Assembly (NCBI GenBank): GCA_019422905.1
Contig: JAHZCM010000031.1
Span: 1 to 9,068 of the forward strand
Direction: 5' to 3'
DNA: 9,068 bases
Source: Oscillospiraceae bacterium
Lineage (GTDB): Bacteria > Bacillota > Clostridia > Oscillospirales > Acutalibacteraceae
Shown here: positions 6,784-9,068 of the stretch, piece by piece
How positions within the stretch are numbered: position 1 is the first letter of the stretch
How the letters are laid out: each line of letters opens with the position of its first letter
Notes under the pieces: generated by a model
The model's database searches: none
The model's input: only the letters and a program-made list of their open reading frames with translations
Told to the model about the DNA's origin: nothing
Program-made: the position numbers and the translations under genes

Positions 6784-7284
6784 TTACAGCTCCGCGACCT
6801 TCGCCTGCAGCGCCGCGTTCTTCGCCGCAACGCCCGCTTCCATGTCGGTCTTCATCTGCTCAAGCTGCGCCGCAATGGCCTCATCGGAAAGCGCGAGCAT
6901 CTGCGCCGCAAGAATCGCCGCGTTGTCCGCGCCGTCAATGGCGACCGTCGCCACCGGAATGCCGGAGGGCATCTGCACCGTGGCAAGCAAAGCGTCAAGG
7001 CCGTCCAGCGTAGAGGATTTCACCGGGATGCCGATGACCGGCAGCGTCGTGTGCGCCGCGAGCACACCTGCAAGGTGCGCCGCCTTGCCCGCCGCAGCGA
7101 TGATGGCGCCAAATCCCTCGGCCTTTGCATTTTTCGAAAACGCCGCCGCCGCATCCGGGGTGCGGTGCGCGCTCATCACGCGAACCTCCACGGGGATATT
7201 CAAGCCCTTCAGCCGCTTAATCGCCGGCGAAACGGTGGGAAAATCGCTGTCGCTGCCCATAATGACGGCAACCTTCTTACTCAT
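6784..7284 (-). CDS. purE: N5-carboxyaminoimidazole ribonucleotide mutase (AIR carboxylase subunit PurE, class I-like)
   Basis: The 166-residue protein acts at the AIR carboxylation step, converting N5-CAIR to CAIR if it is a true class I enzyme. The nucleotide-binding MGSDSD (9-14), the catalytic SAHRTP (38-43, His40 equivalent to E. coli His45), AGKAAHLAGVLAAHT (65-79) and VQMPSGIPVATVAIDGA (103-119) are present. These blocks resemble class I rather than class II PurE. PurK, the usual partner, is not in this window. ATG at 7282-7284 was chosen: family similarity begins at VAVIMGSDSD, and GGAAGGA lies about 12 bases upstream, slightly far. In-frame TTG (7296) and GTG (7293) sit too close to that site. 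It is the first gene of the pur run, downstream of a promoter and a structured leader. Confidence 0.96.
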   Translation of the reverse strand: MSKKVAVIMGSDSDFPTVSPAIKRLKGLNIPVEVRVMSAHRTPDAAAAFSKNAKAEGFGAIIAAAGKAAHLAGVLAAHTTLPVIGIPVKSSTLDGLDALLATVQMPSGIPVATVAIDGADNAAILAAQMLALSDEAIAAQLEQMKTDMEAGVAAKNAALQAKVAEL

Positions 7285-7325
7285 AAAAATCACCAATCCT
7301 TCCAGAATTCACAGACACGCTGCAC

Positions 7326-7357
7326 AAAAGAAATAGGCTGTGCATCCTACACAGCCT
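7326..7357 (-). terminator. Terminator-like hairpin in the purE leader (candidate attenuator)
   Basis: On the minus strand AGGCTGTG pairs with CACAGCCT (8 Watson-Crick pairs, plus one G-U) around the loop AGGAT, at 7357-7335. It is followed by ATTTCTTTT. The stem is good but the U-tract is interrupted, so efficiency is uncertain. It lies after the predicted promoter and about 40-50 bases before the purE start, so if functional it would act as an attenuator, not as the end of the acetyltransferase transcript. A second GCTGTG at 7390-7385 could compete with the 5' arm for the CACAGC of the 3' arm. Confidence 0.55.
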
Positions 7358-7363
7358 TACATT

Positions 7364-7423
7364 TTAAAATTGGTCGCAAAAATCCACAGCGGATACGAAA
7401 AAATTGCACATCAGACGAACCAT
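7364..7423 (-). CDS. Possible leader peptide (19 codons) upstream of purE
   Basis: ATG at 7421-7423 is preceded by a textbook GGAGGT (7434-7429) at 5-base spacing. The frame encodes MVRLMCNFFVSAVDFCDQF and stops with TAA at 7364-7366, only 6 bases before the terminator-like hairpin. A ribosome ending here would physically cover the hairpin's first arm. The coding stretch contains T-runs of six and five, and four Phe codons, but no purine-related codon pattern can be expected. GCGGGAT overlapping the start codon could pair, with one bulge, with ATCCGC at 7394-7389 and mask initiation. The peptide has no recognisable homolog. It is a prediction from position and ribosome site only. Confidence 0.4.
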   Translation of the reverse strand: MVRLMCNFFVSAVDFCDQF

Positions 7424-7465
7424 CCCGCACCTCCGAATTTTGCTCCATTTATCGCGTACATCCTT

Positions 7466-7494
7466 ATTTTACGGGATTTTTTGGCGTTTTTCAA
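7466..7494 (-). promoter_or_regulatory. Sigma-A-type promoter for the pur operon
   Basis: On the minus strand TTGAAA (7494-7489) and TAAAAT (7471-7466) are separated by exactly 17 bases in an A-rich spacer. That is close to the housekeeping consensus at ideal spacing. Transcription should begin near 7459-7457, leaving a leader of about 170 bases before purE. An AT-rich inverted repeat (TTTTATG/CATAAAA, 7508-7527) lies just upstream and might be a regulator site. I see no convincing PurR box pair or purine riboswitch core. Confidence 0.75.
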
Positions 7495-7507
7495 TAGGTT
7501 TTACGGT

Positions 7508-7527
7508 TTTTATGGAAAATCATAAAA
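7508..7527. promoter_or_regulatory. AT-rich inverted repeat upstream of the pur promoter
   Basis: On the minus strand TTTTATG and CATAAAA form a perfect 7-base inverted repeat around ATTTTC, ending 14 bases before the -35 element. It could be an operator or an UP-like element, or it may be chance in an AT-rich stretch. It does not match a regulator site I recognise. Confidence 0.25.
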
Positions 7528-7579
7528 TTCTGCGTTCCGTCCTGCTTCCCTTTGTTGCAAGCGGCAAGAGCCGTGCGCA

Positions 7580-8425
7580 TCAAACCCGGCTGCGCCAATA
7601 CTGCACCTCAAAGGTGGAAGCAAAGCCGAATTTCCGGTAAAGCCCGAGCGCCGGCGGGTTCCCGGAATCCACATCCAGCTCCATCCGCTTTCCGGCTTCG
7701 AAAGCCATATTCAGCGCCGCGCGGACAATCGCGTTTCCGTAGCCCTTGCCGCGCTCCGCTTCTGCGACCGCCACGCCGCAGAGCGTCAGCGCTTCGCCGT
7801 CCGCAATTTCAAAAACGCCCACCGGCTTTTCGCCGGCACGCGCAAGATACGCCCGGCGCAGCTCGGAATCCAAAACAGCCTGCACCGCCATGCGGTCGCC
7901 GCCGTATTCCTTGACCGAGACCGCCATAAAGTCTTCCAGATTTTCAGCCGTTACCGGCTCTGCGGAAATTCCCGGCGCAAGCGGCGCAAAGTCCGGTTCC
8001 CGAAACATGCGCCACTCGGTGTGGCTGTGCACGGCATCCGGAAAATGTTTTCGGAGATATGCCATGCCGCACGCACTTTTCGGCTCCACCGCAAACAGGA
8101 AATCCGGCACCCGCTGCGCGCGCAGCACACCGGCAGCCGCGCGAAGAAGCGCCGTAAAATATCCCCTGCCGCGCGCGGAAAGCGCGGTGAACGCCGTCAC
8201 CTCGCCCTCCTGCCGGGTCGGCAGAAAAAGCATCAGGAACGAGACGAGCGCGCCGTCCTCCCGGCCGAGGAAGAAGCAGGGCACCGTGCGGTCAAAATTG
8301 ATCTCATTGGAAAGCCACGCCGTATTCTGAAGGCCCTCCGCCGCATAAACAGAAGTCTGAAGCGCCTCGATTTCCCCACACTGTGCCGGCGTCAACGCCG
8401 AAAGCGGCTCCACGGTAAAGCTCAT
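7580..8425 (-). CDS. Tandem GNAT-domain N-acetyltransferase
   Basis: The 281-residue protein appears to hold two GNAT folds. The N-terminal half has a motif-A-like segment, TALSARGRGYFTALLRAA (80-97), followed by a YLRKHF stretch (123-128). The C-terminal half has the better acetyl-CoA loop, GVAVAEAERGKGYGNAIVRAAL (217-238), with the typical NPPALGLYRKFGF ending (256-268). The C-terminal domain is therefore probably the active one, and the first may be structural or substrate-binding, as in other double-GNAT proteins. The substrate cannot be named. ATG at 8423-8425 overlaps the upstream stop codon as ATGA, and GGAGG lies 8 bases upstream. It is coupled to the YhfC-type membrane gene and separated from purE by the pur promoter. 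No strong terminator follows, only a 4-bp GC hairpin near 7561-7573. Confidence 0.85.
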   Translation of the reverse strand: MSFTVEPLSALTPAQCGEIEALQTSVYAAEGLQNTAWLSNEINFDRTVPCFFLGREDGALVSFLMLFLPTRQEGEVTAFTALSARGRGYFTALLRAAAGVLRAQRVPDFLFAVEPKSACGMAYLRKHFPDAVHSHTEWRMFREPDFAPLAPGISAEPVTAENLEDFMAVSVKEYGGDRMAVQAVLDSELRRAYLARAGEKPVGVFEIADGEALTLCGVAVAEAERGKGYGNAIVRAALNMAFEAGKRMELDVDSGNPPALGLYRKFGFASTFEVQYWRSRV

Positions 8426-9068
8426 TGGATAATCCTCCCAAAATGATCCAGCTCCCGGGGCTTTTCCGGGGGAAGCGCGCGGTAAACGCGCCGCACCGCA
8501 AAAAACAGCGCAAACACATAAAGCGCAAGCAGAACCTCCAGCATCCAAACCGACGGCAGAACGCCGGTCTGATACAGCGCCGCGAAGAAATCGACGCCCA
8601 TATGCAGCAGAATGCTCAACGGATACAGCCACGGCTTCTCCATACGCACCCCAGCGAATACCAGTACGGAAAGCTCCAGTTGCAGCGCCATCGCGCAGAG
8701 GCGCTCAAAGCAAGCCATCACCGCAGTCAGCGGGTCGATCGTATTGATCGACTGGATCGCCTGCACCACCGCCTCCGCCTGATCCGGCGAATACTGCTCG
8801 ATAAAAGCGGAAGCACCCATCGTGTTGAACATCAGCGCAAGCATCAGATTCGAAATCATCGTCATACCGAGGATGCAGATGCACTCCATACCGCCGTGCC
8901 CAAGGCCAAAGGAAATCGCATTTTCCCTGCCGATATTTTTCTTCATCATCGTCTTGAACACGAGGAAACGGGCGGTTTCCTCAAAGAATCCCGCCACAAA
9001 TCCGCCGTAAAGCGCATAGAGCCACGGACGGCTGAGGATGAAATCGGAAACCGAGGCGTTCAGGCCGA
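8422..9068 (-). CDS. YhfC-family intramembrane metalloprotease (5' end outside window)
   Basis: The frame is open to the right edge, so the N terminus is missing; 214 residues are visible (B. subtilis YhfC is about 258). It is a multi-pass membrane protein with hydrophobic stretches near visible residues 52-82, 112-140, 147-166 and 172-192, ending in a charged tail. The putative metal-site motifs of the YhfC/CPBP-like superfamily are present: FEETAR (28-33), FGLGHGGMEC (53-62) and LLHMGVDFF (153-161). The GTG at 8995-8997 is internal, not the start, because coding similarity continues upstream of it (GLNASVSDF...LYGGF). The gene overlaps the acetyltransferase start by 4 bases, so the two are translated together. 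Protease activity is inferred from family motifs, and the substrate is unknown. Confidence 0.82.
   Translation of the reverse strand, partial: GLNASVSDFILSRPWLYALYGGFVAGFFEETARFLVFKTMMKKNIGRENAISFGLGHGGMECICILGMTMISNLMLALMFNTMGASAFIEQYSPDQAEAVVQAIQSINTIDPLTAVMACFERLCAMALQLELSVLVFAGVRMEKPWLYPLSILLHMGVDFFAALYQTGVLPSVWMLEVLLALYVFALFFAVRRVYRALPPEKPRELDHFGRIIQ

Noticed and set aside
6772..7322. 10-base direct repeat GACACGCTGC flanking purE (6772-6781 and 7313-7322)
   Set aside because: It is too short to claim an insertion footprint, there are no terminal inverted repeats, and purE is a core gene in its expected setting.
7396..7440. PurR boxes (CCGAAT and nearby CGAA on the plus strand)
   Set aside because: Only short partial matches occur, without the paired inverted arrangement expected for PurR.
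7408..7458. Alternative leader ORF starting at the ATG next to the promoter (MYAINGAKF...)
   Set aside because: It has no ribosome site and lies at the predicted transcription start, so it would have to be leaderless. The 7423 start has a perfect ribosome site.
7285..7460. Purine, ZTP or preQ1 riboswitch in the purE leader
   Set aside because: I compared the leader by eye with the core consensus elements I know and found none. A covariance-model search would be decisive.
7561..7573. Terminator after the acetyltransferase gene
   Set aside because: It has only a 4-bp GC stem (CGGC/GCCG) with no T-run, too weak to call.

Overview
The window is a purine-biosynthesis operon on the minus strand of what looks like a GC-rich anaerobic gut Clostridia member (Oscillospirales/Ruminococcaceae-like). 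That guess rests on the Firmicutes-style PurE/PurM/PurD sequences, strong GGAGG-type ribosome sites, a stand-alone AICAR transformylase beside a PurO-type cyclohydrolase, and GC-rich 'CTCCCTC...GAGGGAG' palindromes, which I recall as common in that group. No rRNA or other phylogenetic marker is present, so it is an inference.

Layout, left to right. At 1-144 is the 3' end of an unidentified AT-richer plus-strand gene. It converges on the operon at a bidirectional terminator (146-182). All other genes are on the minus strand and so read from right to left. At 8422-9068 is the 3' part of a YhfC-family membrane protease gene, overlapping by ATGA a tandem-GNAT acetyltransferase gene (7580-8425). 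A near-consensus promoter (7466-7494) then starts the pur transcript. Its roughly 170-nt leader holds a possible 19-codon upstream ORF with an ideal ribosome site and a terminator-like hairpin. Then come purE (6784-7284), an M29 aminopeptidase (5363-6601), purM (4287-5321), purN (3667-4293), a PurO-type IMP cyclohydrolase (2950-3648), a stand-alone AICAR transformylase (1749-2924) and purD (200-1465).

Pathway logic. PurD makes GAR, PurN formylates it, PurM closes the first ring to AIR, and PurE supplies the carboxylation step. The transformylase and PurO finish the route from AICAR through FAICAR to IMP. PurF, PurL/Q/S, PurC, PurB and PurK are not in the window. The most notable point is the IMP end of the pathway. 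The usual fused bacterial PurH is replaced by two genes: a cyclohydrolase of the type first described in archaea, and a free transformylase that resembles the C-terminal half of animal ATIC more than E. coli PurH.

The non-coding parts also have structure. A cluster of five perfect 3- or 4-nt-loop hairpins lies between the transformylase gene and purD, with a sixth directly after the transformylase stop codon. A decayed relative lies between purE and the aminopeptidase. I found no CRISPR array, tRNA, rRNA, insertion sequence or defence system. The purE leader is the best candidate for something undescribed.
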